Shown here piece after piece: positions 1 through 9,237 of a stretch of DNA of 64,000 nt (the first letter of the stretch is position 1; each line of letters begins with the position of its first letter). A model generated the notes under the pieces. That model saw only the letters and a program-made list of their open reading frames with translations. It made no database searches and was not told the origin of the DNA. Position numbers and translations under genes: made by a program. This DNA comes from Chelativorans sp. J32 (GTDB lineage: Bacteria > Pseudomonadota > Alphaproteobacteria > Rhizobiales > Rhizobiaceae), in NCBI RefSeq assembly GCF_000518985.1, contig NZ_JAEQ01000001.1, positions 248,001 through 312,000 on the forward strand. Direction: 5' to 3'.

Positions 1-717
1 CCGGAGCTTTCGCGCTCCCTCAAAGCCGGCAATCATGCCGATGCCCAGCATCTTCAGAACCGCTCGCTGGAATTTGCGCTGGGTCTCACGGTGCCAGCTG
101 CAGTGGGACTTATGGTTCTGCCCGGCCCGATTGTCAGCCTGCTTTACGAGCGCGGCGAATTCACCGCGCTGGACACGCAAATGACGGCAGCAGCGCTTGC
201 GGCCTTTGCCTCGGGCCTGCCCGCCTATGTTCTGATCAAGGTCTTCCAGCCCGGTTATTTCGCCCGGGAGGACATGAAGACGCCCATGTGGTTCTCTCTC
301 GCGTCGGTGGTCGCCAATATCGGACTGAGCCTGATGATGTTTCCGCTTTACGGCCATGTGGCCATAGCGCTCGCGACCTCCCTTTCCTCGTGGCTCAACG
401 TGGTGCTGCTTGCGGGCGTGCTATGGTCCCGAAACGATTTCCGCCCTTCTGCCGTCACCTGGCGCCGCATCGCCATGATCGTGTTCGCGAGTGCCGTCAT
501 GGGCGCGGTCGCACACGGCCTCGAGATCGCATTTGAGGGTTCGCTTTTGGAAGCATCCGCGGCGATCCGCGCGGTCGGCGTGTTCGCGATCATCGCCGTT
601 TCTGGCGCGGTTTATCTCGCGCTTGCCGTGATGACCGGCGGGGTAGACCGGGCGGAACTCTCATCCGCCCTGAGGCGCCGTCGCCGCCGCGAACAGCCCG
701 CAGCGCAGCAAGGTTGA
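1..717 (+). CDS. murJ: MurJ lipid II flippase, C-terminal part (5' end outside window)
   Basis: The frame is open from the first base and ends at a TGA at 715-717, so only the last ~238 residues of a protein normally ~510-530 long are present. MurJ (MviN) flips lipid II across the inner membrane for peptidoglycan synthesis. The visible part has the alternating hydrophobic segments of the last transmembrane helices, the conserved PELSRSL segment at the very start and the loop around LYERGEFT. It ends in a basic RRRRRREQ tail, as is usual for a cytoplasmic end. trpS follows 88 bases later on the same strand, a common order in Hyphomicrobiales. Family assignment is confident; start and N-terminal half cannot be seen. 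Confidence 0.93.
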   Translation, partial: PELSRSLKAGNHADAQHLQNRSLEFALGLTVPAAVGLMVLPGPIVSLLYERGEFTALDTQMTAAALAAFASGLPAYVLIKVFQPGYFAREDMKTPMWFSLASVVANIGLSLMMFPLYGHVAIALATSLSSWLNVVLLAGVLWSRNDFRPSAVTWRRIAMIVFASAVMGAVAHGLEIAFEGSLLEASAAIRAVGVFAIIAVSGAVYLALAVMTGGVDRAELSSALRRRRRREQPAAQQG

Positions 718-805
718 TTGGCTTGGGACTTGATTGCCTTTTTCCGCTCGTTCATAAGCGCCACGGTTTAAAAGCCCCCGCTAGGGGCGGTTTCAGGGTG
801 TTCCC

Positions 806-1873
806 ATGAGTGAATTCAAGCAGCTCGTTTTTTCCGGAGTACAGCCGACCGGGAATCTCCATCTCGGTAATTATCTGGGTGCATTGCAGAAATTCGTCGC
901 GCTTCAGGACACTTATGAATGCATCTACTGCGTCGTGGACATGCATTCGCTCACGGCCACGCTGGTCCACGATGATCTCGTTGAGCAGACCCGGGGTATT
1001 GCCGCGGCCTATCTCGCCTGTGGCCTCGATCCGAAGAAGAACATCATTTTCAACCAGGCCCGCGTACCGCAGCATGCGGAGCTTGCCTGGATCTTCAACT
1101 GTGTCGCCCGCATCGGTTGGATGAACCGGATGACGCAGTTCAAGGACAAGGCCGGCAAGGATCGGGAGAATGCGTCGCTAGGTCTGCTGGCCTATCCGAG
1201 CCTGATGGCCGCCGACATCCTTCTTTATCGCGCCACCCATGTGCCGGTGGGCGAAGACCAGAAGCAGCATCTGGAACTGACCCGCGATATCGCCCAGAAG
1301 TTCAACAACGACTTTTCCGAGAAGATCGCCAATCTCGGCTATGGCGTCGAGATGATGGTCGGCGAGGAGCAGGTGAACGGCTTCTTCCCGCTTACCGAAC
1401 CGCTGATCGAAGGACCCGCACCGCGCGTGATGAGCCTGCGCGACGGCTCCAAGAAGATGTCGAAATCCGACCCGTCGGATCTCTCGCGTATCAATCTCCT
1501 GGACGACGCCGATACGATTGCGCGCAAGATCAAGAAGGCCAAAACCGATCCAGCGCCGCTGCCCGGCGATGTGGAAGGCCTGGCCGGGCGGCCCGAGGCC
1601 GACAATCTGGTCGGCATCTATGCGGCTCTCGCCGGCGTCTCACGCGAAAATGTGATCGAGGAATTCGGCGGACGTCAGTTCTCCGAGTTCAAACCCGCTC
1701 TGGCGGATCTTGCCGTGGAAAAGCTCGCCCCGATCGGCGAGGAGATGCGCCGCCTCAAGGCCGATCCGGCCTATATCGACAGCGTCCTCCGGGATGGCGG
1801 CGAACGCGCATCCGTCAAGGCGGAAGCGACCATGAAGCAGGTGCATGAGATCGTCGGCCTGCTCGCGAACTGA
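806..1873 (+). CDS. trpS: Tryptophanyl-tRNA synthetase
   Basis: Charges tRNA-Trp with tryptophan in the cytoplasm. The 355-residue product is a complete class I synthetase: a HIGH-like motif appears as [12 protein letters not shown] near residue 17 and the KMSKS loop as [10 protein letters not shown] near residue 217. The Trp-binding segment [12 protein letters not shown] lies between them. Length matches bacterial TrpRS (about 330-355). The ATG start immediately precedes the conserved opening [13 protein letters not shown] small GCCCC/GGGGC hairpin at 774-788 lies just upstream and could end murJ transcription or belong to the trpS leader; this is weak. Confidence 0.97.
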   Translation: MSEFKQLVFSGVQPTGNLHLGNYLGALQKFVALQDTYECIYCVVDMHSLTATLVHDDLVEQTRGIAAAYLACGLDPKKNIIFNQARVPQHAELAWIFNCVARIGWMNRMTQFKDKAGKDRENASLGLLAYPSLMAADILLYRATHVPVGEDQKQHLELTRDIAQKFNNDFSEKIANLGYGVEMMVGEEQVNGFFPLTEPLIEGPAPRVMSLRDGSKKMSKSDPSDLSRINLLDDADTIARKIKKAKTDPAPLPGDVEGLAGRPEADNLVGIYAALAGVSRENVIEEFGGRQFSEFKPALADLAVEKLAPIGEEMRRLKADPAYIDSVLRDGGERASVKAEATMKQVHEIVGLLAN

Positions 1874-1960
1874 TCCGTCGCAACTCTCCAGCTTGCCGCC
1901 CGCCACGCTCAGTGGCAGATTGCACCGCGGGCGGCAGCCCCCGTGCAAGAAGGGACATGC

Positions 1961-2452
1961 ATGGTATCAAAACGGTTGAGCCGGGAAGCCGGCCATAAAC
2001 GCAAGTTCCTGGCGATCGTCGACGAAACGCCGGAATGCGATCGCGCGGTCGCCTATGCCTCAAGGCGCGCGAAATCCACGAATGGCTCGGTGGTTCTGCT
2101 TTTCGTGATCGAGCCGGGCGATTTCCAGCACTGGCTGGGTGTTGAGCAGATCATGCGCGAGGAAGCGATGACGAATGCTCAGTCTGCGCTCAACTCATAT
2201 GCGGCCAAGATCCGCGAGACAGTGGGCATCGAGCCCGAACTTGTGGTGCGTGAAGGCAAAACCGTCGAGGAAATTCATAAGCTCATCGAGGAAGATCAGG
2301 ACATCGCGATCCTGGTCCTGGGCGCCGGTGGGGCTAAGGAAGGCCCAGGACCCCTGGTCTCCTCAATCGCCGGAAAGGGCGCGGCATTTCCGATTCCGGT
2401 GACCGTCGTACCGCACAGCTTGACGGACGAGGAAGTCGAAAGCCTGGCATAA
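1961..2452 (+). CDS. Universal stress protein A family protein
   Basis: A 163-residue cytoplasmic UspA-fold protein, a nucleotide-binding family tied to stress survival. It begins with the typical strand FLAIVDETPECDRAVAYASRRAK and ends with the IPVTVVPHSL strand. A glycine-rich segment (LVLGAGGAKEGPGPL) occupies the position of the ATP-binding loop, though it is not a perfect G-2x-G-9x-G motif. I chose ATG 1961 over an in-frame GTG at 1943 because AGAAGGGA sits at good spacing before the ATG. It is the usual neighbour between trpS and nfu in related genomes. The physiological role is not known. Confidence 0.85.
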   Translation: MVSKRLSREAGHKRKFLAIVDETPECDRAVAYASRRAKSTNGSVVLLFVIEPGDFQHWLGVEQIMREEAMTNAQSALNSYAAKIRETVGIEPELVVREGKTVEEIHKLIEEDQDIAILVLGAGGAKEGPGPLVSSIAGKGAAFPIPVTVVPHSLTDEEVESLA

Positions 2453-2503
2453 GCGGGCGCCAGGCCCCATATGCCGCTTGAATGGCCGCGCCGATCGGCC
2501 TAT

Positions 2504-2520
2504 TTTAGAATTATTCCAAA
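2504..2520 (+). promoter_or_regulatory. ICE/Irr-box-like palindrome upstream of nfu
   Basis: TTTAGAA-TTA-TTCCAAA, one mismatch from the rhizobial iron control element (TTTAGAA-N3-TTCTAAA) bound by the haem-responsive regulator Irr. It ends 25 bases before the nfu start, a location suited to control of that gene. A near-perfect copy of the same element lies upstream of mbfA in this window. The site is seen directly; Irr control is inferred. Confidence 0.55.
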
Positions 2521-2545
2521 GAACGGCAGCATGGAGATTCCGCCG

Positions 2546-3115
2546 ATGTTCATCCAGACAGAAGCGACCCCTAATCCCGCGACCTTGAAGTTCTTGCCGG
2601 GCAGGGTGGTCCTGGAAGAAGGCACGGCGGATTTTCGCGAAGCCGAGTCCGCTCGCGCGGTCTCGCCGCTTGCGGCACGCCTCTTCGATATTCCCGGCGT
2701 GACGGGCGTCTTCTTCGGCTTCGATTTCATCACCATCACCAAGGATGGTGCCGACTGGCAGCACTTGAAACCGGCGATTTTGGGCACGATCATGGAGCAC
2801 TTCATGTCGGGTCAGCCGGTCATGGCTGCGAATGACGGCAGCGGACATGAGGCGACCGGCAGCGAATTCTATGATCAAGCTGACGAAGAGATCGTCGCCA
2901 CGATCAAGGAGCTCCTTGAAACCCGCGTCCGCCCGGCGGTCGCCCAGGATGGCGGCGACATCACCTTCCGGGGTTATGAGAACGGAACCGTGTTCCTTCA
3001 CATGAAGGGTGCCTGTGCCGGCTGCCCGTCTTCTACGGCGACCCTGAAGCATGGCATTCAGAATCTGCTGCACCATTTCGTACCGGAAGTGCAGCACGTC
3101 GAGCAGGTCGGCTGA
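2546..3115 (+). CDS. Nfu-type iron-sulfur cluster scaffold (NifU family)
   Basis: A 189-residue NfuA/Nfu-type protein that carries and delivers [4Fe-4S] clusters to apoproteins in the cytoplasm. Residues 1-88 form the Nfu N-terminal domain (opening MFIQTEATPNPATLKFLPG). The C-terminal NifU domain contains the cluster motif as GACAGCPSSTATLKHGI, i.e. Cys-x2-Cys. I chose ATG 2546 because that opening is the conserved start of the family; a longer reading from 2471 adds an unconserved leader. The ICE-like palindrome at 2504-2520 suggests iron-dependent control. The gene is followed by a clear hairpin terminator. Confidence 0.94.
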   Translation: MFIQTEATPNPATLKFLPGRVVLEEGTADFREAESARAVSPLAARLFDIPGVTGVFFGFDFITITKDGADWQHLKPAILGTIMEHFMSGQPVMAANDGSGHEATGSEFYDQADEEIVATIKELLETRVRPAVAQDGGDITFRGYENGTVFLHMKGACAGCPSSTATLKHGIQNLLHHFVPEVQHVEQVG

Positions 3116-3137
3116 GCAAAGCTTCAGGCAGAAAAAG

Positions 3138-3163
3138 AACCGGGCCGCAGAGCCCGGTTTTCC
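3138..3163 (+). terminator. Rho-independent terminator after nfu
   Basis: Eight-base stem AACCGGGC/GCCCGGTT with a short loop and a TTTT run, 22 bases after the nfu stop and just before the convergent L,D-transpeptidase gene. Confidence 0.85.
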
Positions 3164-3185
3164 TTTGAAGCCTCTTGCCGTAGGC

Positions 3186-3806
3186 TTACTTCACGATCAC
3201 CTTCGCGCCGACTTCGGCACGGTTATAGAGATCGATGATGTCCTGATTCAGGAGGCGAATGCAGCCCGAGGACATGGCCTGCCCGATCGACCACCATTCC
3301 GGCGTGCCATGCAGACGGTAGCCCGTATCGCCGCCTTTGTTGAAAAGATAGAGCGCACGGGCGCCAAGCGGATTGGAGAGGCCCGGAGGCATCCCGCCGG
3401 CCCATTTCGCTAGCTCCGGCTGGCGTTTGATCATGGCCGCCGGCGGCGTCCATGTCGGCCATTCGCGCTTCAGTGCCACGCGCGCGGTGCCGGACCAGGA
3501 GAAGCCCTCACGCCCAACGCCGATGCCGTAACGCATGGCCTTGCCGCCATCCATCACGAAGTAAAGGAACTTCTCCGTTGTATCGACGATGATGGTCCCC
3601 GGCTTTTCGTCTGTCTGGTAGGTTACGATCTGGCGATGATACTGGCGCGGAACCTTGGAGATCGGGATGCGCGGCAATTGATAGCCGGCATCCTTCACGG
3701 AACCGTATTCTGATGTGAAAATGCGTTGAGTACCGTCGATGCTGCAACCGGCCAGCACCGCCGAAAGCCCCAACACGGCGGCAAGAAGAACAGCTTTCGA
3801 TTTCAT
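3186..3806 (-). CDS. L,D-transpeptidase (YkuD/ErfK family) lipoprotein
   Basis: A periplasmic enzyme that forms 3-3 peptidoglycan cross-links or attaches proteins to peptidoglycan. The 206-residue product begins with a lipoprotein signal peptide ending in the lipobox LAGC (Cys ~21). The YkuD catalytic signature is complete near the C-terminus: His166 in HGTPEWWSIG and the nucleophile Cys182 in SSGCIRLLNQD. The conserved SNPLGARALYL segment precedes it. It is convergent with nfu and stands alone. Such proteins are numerous in rhizobia and the exact substrate cannot be told. Confidence 0.93.
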   Translation of the reverse strand: MKSKAVLLAAVLGLSAVLAGCSIDGTQRIFTSEYGSVKDAGYQLPRIPISKVPRQYHRQIVTYQTDEKPGTIIVDTTEKFLYFVMDGGKAMRYGIGVGREGFSWSGTARVALKREWPTWTPPAAMIKRQPELAKWAGGMPPGLSNPLGARALYLFNKGGDTGYRLHGTPEWWSIGQAMSSGCIRLLNQDIIDLYNRAEVGAKVIVK

Positions 3807-4069
3807 GAAAGATCCCGATCCCGATTACCCAGGGTGTTAACAATGTCTGATTTTTGCCGTTATTCTTAAAATCAGGGTTAACAAGCTGCCAAGATTCTAA
3901 TTCCTTGATGATGTCATGGTGGCTATTTGCTGGGCTGCTATGGCATTACAGCAACAGTCAGGCCGCTAAGCTTCAGGGCATTGGATGAGCTGAAGCGATA
4001 AATGTCAGAGCATGGCCGATGCTCGCGTCAGGCCTTTATTCTGGCGGACATTGCTGGCATTTTCCGACC

Positions 4070-4570
4070 ATGCCGATCGTTTCACCAGTTGCCCTCAATC
4101 CGCTCTCGGATGGCCGCCAATCCGAAAGAGCCCTTGTCATCCGCCGCGGCGTACAGCGCCTGCTGACGCAGATGGGCGCGGTCGTCCTGCCGGAGCTTTC
4201 GCTTGCCACGGGTCGGCGCGCGGATCTGGTCGCGCTCACCGCGAAAGGTGACGTCTGGATCATTGAAATCAAATCGTCGGTGGAAGATTTCCGGGTGGAC
4301 CGGAAATGGCCGGATTACCGGCTGCACTCCGACCGCTTCTTCTTCGCGTCTCATCCAGATGTACCGGGCGAAATCTTTCCGCAGGAGTGCGGCTTCATCC
4401 TCTCCGACGGATATGGCGCGGAGATCCTCCGCGATGCGCCCGAGCATCGACTGCCACCGGCTACGCGAAAGGCGCTCATGCTGCGTTTCGCCCGTGTAGG
4501 CGCAGCCCGACTCACCGCAGCGGAACTTGCCGGGGTGCCGGTGCCTGCGCTCGATGGCGAGGAATTTTAG
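4070..4570 (+). CDS. mmcB: MmcB family DNA repair protein (DUF-type nuclease fold)
   Basis: The 166-residue product matches the alphaproteobacterial MmcB family, a small protein with a PD-(D/E)xK-like restriction-endonuclease fold linked to DNA damage tolerance in Caulobacter. Visible core: ELSLATGRRADLVALT, then VWIIEIKSSVEDFRVDRKWPDYR, giving the D...E-x-K pattern expected for the active site, then FFFASH and ECGFILSD. I chose the ATG at 4070 because conservation begins around there; an in-frame start at 4019 would add 17 unlikely residues. The gene is convergent with actR. Family recognition is good; biochemistry is inferred. Confidence 0.85.
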   Translation: MPIVSPVALNPLSDGRQSERALVIRRGVQRLLTQMGAVVLPELSLATGRRADLVALTAKGDVWIIEIKSSVEDFRVDRKWPDYRLHSDRFFFASHPDVPGEIFPQECGFILSDGYGAEILRDAPEHRLPPATRKALMLRFARVGAARLTAAELAGVPVPALDGEEF

Positions 4571-4582
4571 TCCAGCAAAAGC

Positions 4583-5152
4583 TCAGCGCGGGGCGCGTTT
4601 TGCCAGGATGCGCTGAAGCGTTCGGCGATGCATGTTCAGCCGGCGCGCTGTCTCCGACACGTTCCGGTCACACATCTCGTAGACACGTTGGATATGCTCC
4701 CAGCGGACGCGGTCTGCGGACATCGGGTTTTCCGGCGGCTCCGCCTTGTCGCCCGGCATGCGCATGAGCGCCGCATAGATCTCGTCCGCATCCGCCGGCT
4801 TCGAGAGATAATCGATGGCTCCGAGCTTCACGGCCGTCACCGCGGTCGCGATGTTGCCGTAACCGGTCAGAATGATGGCGCGGGCGTCCTCCCGCTTTTC
4901 GCGGATCGCGGAGACCACGTCGAGGCCGTTGCCGTCCCCGAGCCGCATGTCGATCACGGCAAAGGCAGGTGCCGCCACCTTCACCTTGACGATCGCCTCC
5001 TCGACGCTTTCGGCGGTGTCGACGATGAAGCCTCGGCCTTCCATGGCGCGGGCAAGCCGCGCGAGAAAAGGACGGTCGTCCTCTACGATAAGAAGGGTGC
5101 GATCTTCGCCGGGAATATTGTTGGCCTGCTCGGCTATCGTGTCGTTCATCAT
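4583..5152 (-). CDS. actR: ActR/RegA-type redox response regulator
   Basis: DNA-binding response regulator of the RegBA/ActSR/PrrBA family that switches respiratory, carbon and nitrogen fixation genes with redox state. Residues ~18-130 are the receiver: acidic pair EDD at 24-26, phosphoacceptor Asp68 in VIDMR, Thr in ILTGYG and Lys118 in LSKPA. A linker with prolines (AEPPENP) leads to a Fis-type helix-turn-helix at ~156-189 (NVSETARRLNMHRRTLQRIL), the most conserved part of RegA proteins. Length 189 fits the family. Two adjacent ATGs make the exact start uncertain by one codon. Its kinase actS lies upstream on the same strand. Confidence 0.95.
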   Translation of the reverse strand: MMNDTIAEQANNIPGEDRTLLIVEDDRPFLARLARAMEGRGFIVDTAESVEEAIVKVKVAAPAFAVIDMRLGDGNGLDVVSAIREKREDARAIILTGYGNIATAVTAVKLGAIDYLSKPADADEIYAALMRMPGDKAEPPENPMSADRVRWEHIQRVYEMCDRNVSETARRLNMHRRTLQRILAKRAPR

Positions 5153-5218
5153 AGCCCCACTGATATATACCAGATTTAGGCAAGGAAACCGCGTTTTTCC
5201 AGCCTTGGTTACTGCCGT

Positions 5219-6574
5219 TCAGCCTTGGCCGAATGCCTCGCCCCCGGCGAGGTATCTTTCGCGTGGCCAGCTTATTTCCACCGTGGCGCCCTTTCCCTCG
5301 CCCCCCGCATTGGCGAACTGCACGGTTGCGCCGGAGCGCTCCAGAAGCGTCTTTGCAATGAAAACGCCCAGCCCCAATCCCCCGCCGCTCGAAGGGCCTG
5401 TCGGCCGTTGGGACATGTAGGGTTCGCCGATCCGGTCTATGATCTCGGCGGGGAAGCCGGGTCCGTCGTCCGTGATGGAGATACGGACCTCTTCAGCGTT
5501 CCACCACCATTTGATGCTGACGCTCCGTCGGGCAAAATCCACCGCGTTTTCCACCAGATTGCCTAGCCCATAGAGGACGCCCGGATTGCGCCGGCCGATC
5601 GGCTCCGGCCCAACGGTCTCACCCGCCTCCAGCTTGATATCTATCCCGAAATCGCGATGCGGCGCGGCGGTTTCCTCGATGAGCGATGTGAGCGGCAGCC
5701 GGGCCATATGCTCCTCGCTTTCGGAGGAAAGGCTGGTAAGTCGCTTCAGTATCTCGCGGCAGCGTTCGCTCTGGGATCGCAGCAGGGTCACATCCTCGCG
5801 AAAACGCGGATCGTCTCCGAGCGTCTTCTCCATCTCCCGCGCCACCAGCGCGATGGTGGCGAGCGGTGTCCCGAGCTCATGGGCGGCGGCGGCGGCCAGC
5901 CCGTCGAGTGCGGAAATATGCTGCTCGCGCTGCAGGACCAGTTCGGTGGCGGCAAGCGCGTTTGCGAGCAACCGTGCCTCCTCCGCAACCCGGTGGGCGT
6001 AAATTCCCGTAAAAGCAATGGACGAGACGACGGCGATCAGCATGCCCACGACGAAGACCGTGGGCATGGCAAGTTCCGTACCGGGGAACCATGGAAGCGG
6101 CAGATGGAAAAATGCGATCGCGCACGCCACGATCACCACATAGGCTCCGAGCACACCCGTCCAGACAAGCGGCAGGGACGTCGCGGAAATGACGACTGGA
6201 ACCGTCATCAGAAGCGAGAACGGGTTTGTGAGCCCGCCGGTCAGATACAACAGCCCGGCAAGTTGCGAGGCATCGAAGGTGAGGATCGCAAGCGCGGCCG
6301 TCGGTGGCACGAGATGGGCGGTGGGGTAACGGAAGGTCAGATAGATATTCAGGCAGGCGGAAGCTGCGATCAGCGCAAAGCAGGAAGTGACGGGCAGGGG
6401 AAAGCGGAGCCCGAGCCATACGACGAGAACAGCGGCACTCTGGCCGACCACGGCAAGCCATCTGAGCCGGATAAGCGTCTTGAGCCTGAGGCTCCGGTTA
6501 GCGCGGCTGTTCGGCGTTCTCTGTTCTTCCAGCATGGGGCCTTTATGGGCCCAGGGAACGCTTCGACCAAGCAT
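5219..6574 (-). CDS. actS: ActS/RegB-type redox sensor histidine kinase
   Basis: Membrane histidine kinase that senses quinone pool and redox state and phosphorylates ActR. Six hydrophobic segments span residues ~38-195. The RegB quinone-site heptapeptide GGLTNPF is at 113-119. The H-box AAAHELGTPL carries His232, and the redox cysteine is Cys272 in SQSERCREIL. The ATPase domain shows NLVENAVDFA, DDGPGFP and GGGLGLGVFIAKTLLE. The ATG at 6574 overlaps the hrpB stop as TAATG, suggesting translational coupling. A second in-frame ATG at 6535 (MLEEQRTP) may be the true start. All known RegB signature residues are intact, so it should be functional. Confidence 0.95.
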   Translation of the reverse strand: MLGRSVPWAHKGPMLEEQRTPNSRANRSLRLKTLIRLRWLAVVGQSAAVLVVWLGLRFPLPVTSCFALIAASACLNIYLTFRYPTAHLVPPTAALAILTFDASQLAGLLYLTGGLTNPFSLLMTVPVVISATSLPLVWTGVLGAYVVIVACAIAFFHLPLPWFPGTELAMPTVFVVGMLIAVVSSIAFTGIYAHRVAEEARLLANALAATELVLQREQHISALDGLAAAAAHELGTPLATIALVAREMEKTLGDDPRFREDVTLLRSQSERCREILKRLTSLSSESEEHMARLPLTSLIEETAAPHRDFGIDIKLEAGETVGPEPIGRRNPGVLYGLGNLVENAVDFARRSVSIKWWWNAEEVRISITDDGPGFPAEIIDRIGEPYMSQRPTGPSSGGGLGLGVFIAKTLLERSGATVQFANAGGEGKGATVEISWPRERYLAGGEAFGQG

Positions 6575-9039
6575 TATTTTTGCCGGGGCTTTGCGCGATT
6601 GGTCGGCGCCGCTTCGGCAGGATTTTCTGGCCAGACATGTTTGGGATAGCGCCCCCGCATGTCCGCCCTCACATCTGCCCAGGAGCCGCGCCAGAAACCC
6701 GGCAAGTCGCGCGTCTTCTGGATCGGCCGGTGGGCCGGGGAAAGCAGCTCCAGGGTAAGCGGAATGGCTTTGCCTACCGTCGGATGCTCCTTGAGCCCGA
6801 AAAGCTCCTGGACACGGATTGCAAGCACCGCCTCGCCGTTCTCGTAGCGGATGGGCAGGCGGCTTCCCGTCGGCGCTGTGAAATGGCTGGGCGTCTCGGC
6901 GTCGACCTTGCGCTGCAAGTCATAGGGCACGAGCGCCATCAATCCCTCCGCCAACGTATGGCCGGAAATGGCCGAAAGGGATGGCTCGCCCTTGAGATAG
7001 GGCAGCAGCCAATCTTCCAGCCGGGAAAGCAGCGCCTCCTCCGAGACGTCCGGCCATGGGCCGCCCTCGGCCGCATGCAGGAAGGAGAGGCGGGCGCGCA
7101 CGCCCTCCGCCTCCTTGTTCCAGGGGAGGATGGCAAGTCCATGCGCTCTCACGGCGTCGATGATGGCACGGTCCGCCGCCTCGCCTTTCGGAGCGGGCAG
7201 GGCACGCTCTCCAAGCACGATGGCGCCTAGCCGGCGCGTCTCCCGCTGCCGCACGGTGCCCTTCTCCCGGTCGAAGATGGTTTCGGTCTGGGTCTCGATC
7301 CGATGGCTAAGACCCTCGACGACCTCCGCCTCGCTGATGGCCCCGGCGGCGGCAATACGGGCGTTGCGCGCCTGGCCCTGCAGGTCGGCCACGACGAGAT
7401 AGGACTCGCGGGCGAGCCTTTCGGCCGGGTCGACCTGCCCGCCGCGTCCGTTGGCGAGTACGAAACGGCCATACTCCCCACGCGCCTTGGCCACGCGATC
7501 CGGCCATGCATGTAAAAGCAACGGGCCGGCCGCTGCTTGGACATCCTGCCTTTCGCCTCCAGCCGCCTCGGCCAAGCGGTCGGCGAGTGCCCGCGCCGCC
7601 TGGGCGCGCTGAGAACGGTCGGTGGCAAAGCGTGAAAGTCGCTCGTCGAGATCGATTCCGTTGCCGCCGAGGCCGCGTTCGGAGATGAGGACGGCAAGGC
7701 GCGCCGCCGCTTTGGCCTGGGCCTTTCCCGCAGCGACGGTCACCATATGCGCGAGCCGCACAGGAAGAGCCAGCCGCCGCATGGCAGCGCCTTCTGGTGT
7801 CAGCCTGCCCGCATCATCCAGCGCGCCGAGCGTTTTCAAAAGCGCCCGCGCTTCGTTCAGGGCCGGCTCGGGTGGGCGGTCAAGGAAAGCGAGCGTGGTC
7901 GGATCGGTGACGCCGAAGGCGGCGCAGTCCAGCAGAAGACCGGAGAGGTCGGCCTCCAGGATCTCCGGCGGTGTGAAGGCGGGCAGTGCCGCCGTCTGCT
8001 CCTTGCGCCAGAGCCTGAGCGCAATGCCCGGTGCCGTTCGGCCAGCCCGGCCTGCACGCTGGTCGGCTGAGGCGCGGGAAACGCGGACGGTTTCGAGCCG
8101 GGTGAGGCCTGTGTCCGGCTCGTATTTCGGAAGCCTTGAAAGCCCGCTGTCCACCACCGCCGTCACACCGTCAATGGTGACCGAGGTTTCGGCGATGGCC
8201 GTGGCGAGCACCACCTTGCGCCGGCCGGGCGGCGCTGGGCGGATGGCCGCGTCCTGCGCCGCGCCTTCGAGCCCACCATGCAGCGGCACGACGTCGACAT
8301 TTCCGGGAAAGCGGCCCGCCAGAAGTGTCTCGGTGCGGGCGATCTCGCGCTGGCCCGGCAGAAAGGCGAGCACACTGCCGCTCTCCTCCGCCACGACCTG
8401 CCGCACCGCATTTGCTACTGCCTCCTCGATGGCCATATCAGGCGTGCGCTCGGCATAGCGGATTTCGACGGGAAAGCTGCGGCCTTCGCTCTCCAGCACC
8501 GGCGCGCCGTCCAGCAGGCTCGCCACCCGTGCACCGTCGAGCGTTGCCGACATGACGACAAGGCGCAGGTCCGGTCTCAGGGCTCCCTTCACGTCGAGCG
8601 CAAGCGCCAGCGCGAAGTCCCCGTCGAGCGAGCGCTCGTGGAATTCGTCGAAGATCACCGCCGAGACGCCATCCAGTGCCGGGTCATCAATGATCATGCG
8701 GCCGAGCACACCTTCGGTGACGACGAGGATGCGCGTGCGCGCGGAGATTTTCCGCTCCATACGCATGGCGTAGCCGACGGTGCCGCCGGGCTCTTCGCCC
8801 AGAAGCGCGGCCATGCGCCTTGCTGCAGCGCGGGCGGCGAGCCGCCGCGGCTCCAGAAGTACGATTCGGCCGGACAAACTCCATGATGCGTCCAATAGCG
8901 AAAGCGGCACGAGCGTGGTCTTGCCGGCACCGGGCGGGGCCACCAGCACGGCTTTCCCTTGCGCCTCCAGAGCCTCCTTCAGCGCTGGCAGCACGGCTGT
9001 CACGGGCAATTCGGGAAGAGGTCTAGTGCCGGCAGGCAT
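6574..9039 (-). CDS. hrpB: ATP-dependent helicase HrpB
   Basis: DEAH/RHA-type helicase of the HrpB family; its role in bacteria is poorly defined. The 821-residue product has motif I GAGKTT at 37-42, motif II as DEFH at 131-134, SAT as VMSATLDG, and motif VI in the QRAGRAGRTAPG segment. HrpB-specific C-terminal domains follow (RIPIRYE-type segment near the end, the LSPAHRPIQ and DLPGFWRGSW motifs, ending RYPKHVWPENP), which separate it from HrpA. The gene shares its stop with the actS start, an arrangement seen in several rhizobia. Length is normal (E. coli HrpB ~809). Confidence 0.96.
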   Translation of the reverse strand: MPAGTRPLPELPVTAVLPALKEALEAQGKAVLVAPPGAGKTTLVPLSLLDASWSLSGRIVLLEPRRLAARAAARRMAALLGEEPGGTVGYAMRMERKISARTRILVVTEGVLGRMIIDDPALDGVSAVIFDEFHERSLDGDFALALALDVKGALRPDLRLVVMSATLDGARVASLLDGAPVLESEGRSFPVEIRYAERTPDMAIEEAVANAVRQVVAEESGSVLAFLPGQREIARTETLLAGRFPGNVDVVPLHGGLEGAAQDAAIRPAPPGRRKVVLATAIAETSVTIDGVTAVVDSGLSRLPKYEPDTGLTRLETVRVSRASADQRAGRAGRTAPGIALRLWRKEQTAALPAFTPPEILEADLSGLLLDCAAFGVTDPTTLAFLDRPPEPALNEARALLKTLGALDDAGRLTPEGAAMRRLALPVRLAHMVTVAAGKAQAKAAARLAVLISERGLGGNGIDLDERLSRFATDRSQRAQAARALADRLAEAAGGERQDVQAAAGPLLLHAWPDRVAKARGEYGRFVLANGRGGQVDPAERLARESYLVVADLQGQARNARIAAAGAISEAEVVEGLSHRIETQTETIFDREKGTVRQRETRRLGAIVLGERALPAPKGEAADRAIIDAVRAHGLAILPWNKEAEGVRARLSFLHAAEGGPWPDVSEEALLSRLEDWLLPYLKGEPSLSAISGHTLAEGLMALVPYDLQRKVDAETPSHFTAPTGSRLPIRYENGEAVLAIRVQELFGLKEHPTVGKAIPLTLELLSPAHRPIQKTRDLPGFWRGSWADVRADMRGRYPKHVWPENPAEAAPTNRAKPRQK

Positions 9040-9173
9040 TTGAACCCCCTCTTTTGCGCGCTAAAATTTTGAAATTGCGTTCTCCCGCACCAAGGGAGAG
9101 ATAGCGCCGGCATCGACCTCTTCTCCAATTGCCGATGCGGGCGATCCGGAAAAGCGCTGGCGCGAGGTGCCTA

Positions 9174-9196
9174 TTCTCCCCTTTCGCGGGGGAGAA
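9174..9196. repeat. Intergenic hairpin, probable terminator of the ABC operon
   Basis: Inverted repeat TTCTCCCC / GGGGAGAA with a 7-base loop in the gap between hrpB and the ABC ATPase gene. It sits 42 bases beyond the ATPase stop. It lacks a long T run. Similar C/G-rich palindromes recur in rhizobial intergenic DNA, so a repeat element is an alternative. Confidence 0.5.
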
Positions 9197-9237
9197 AACG
9201 CAAGCGAGGGAGCCCGGCTTCCTGTTGTCCATCGCAA

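Noticed and set aside
5657-6649. 330-codon plus-strand frame opposite actS
   Set aside because: Arg/Gly/His-rich shadow of the actS codons, which encode intact kinase motifs.
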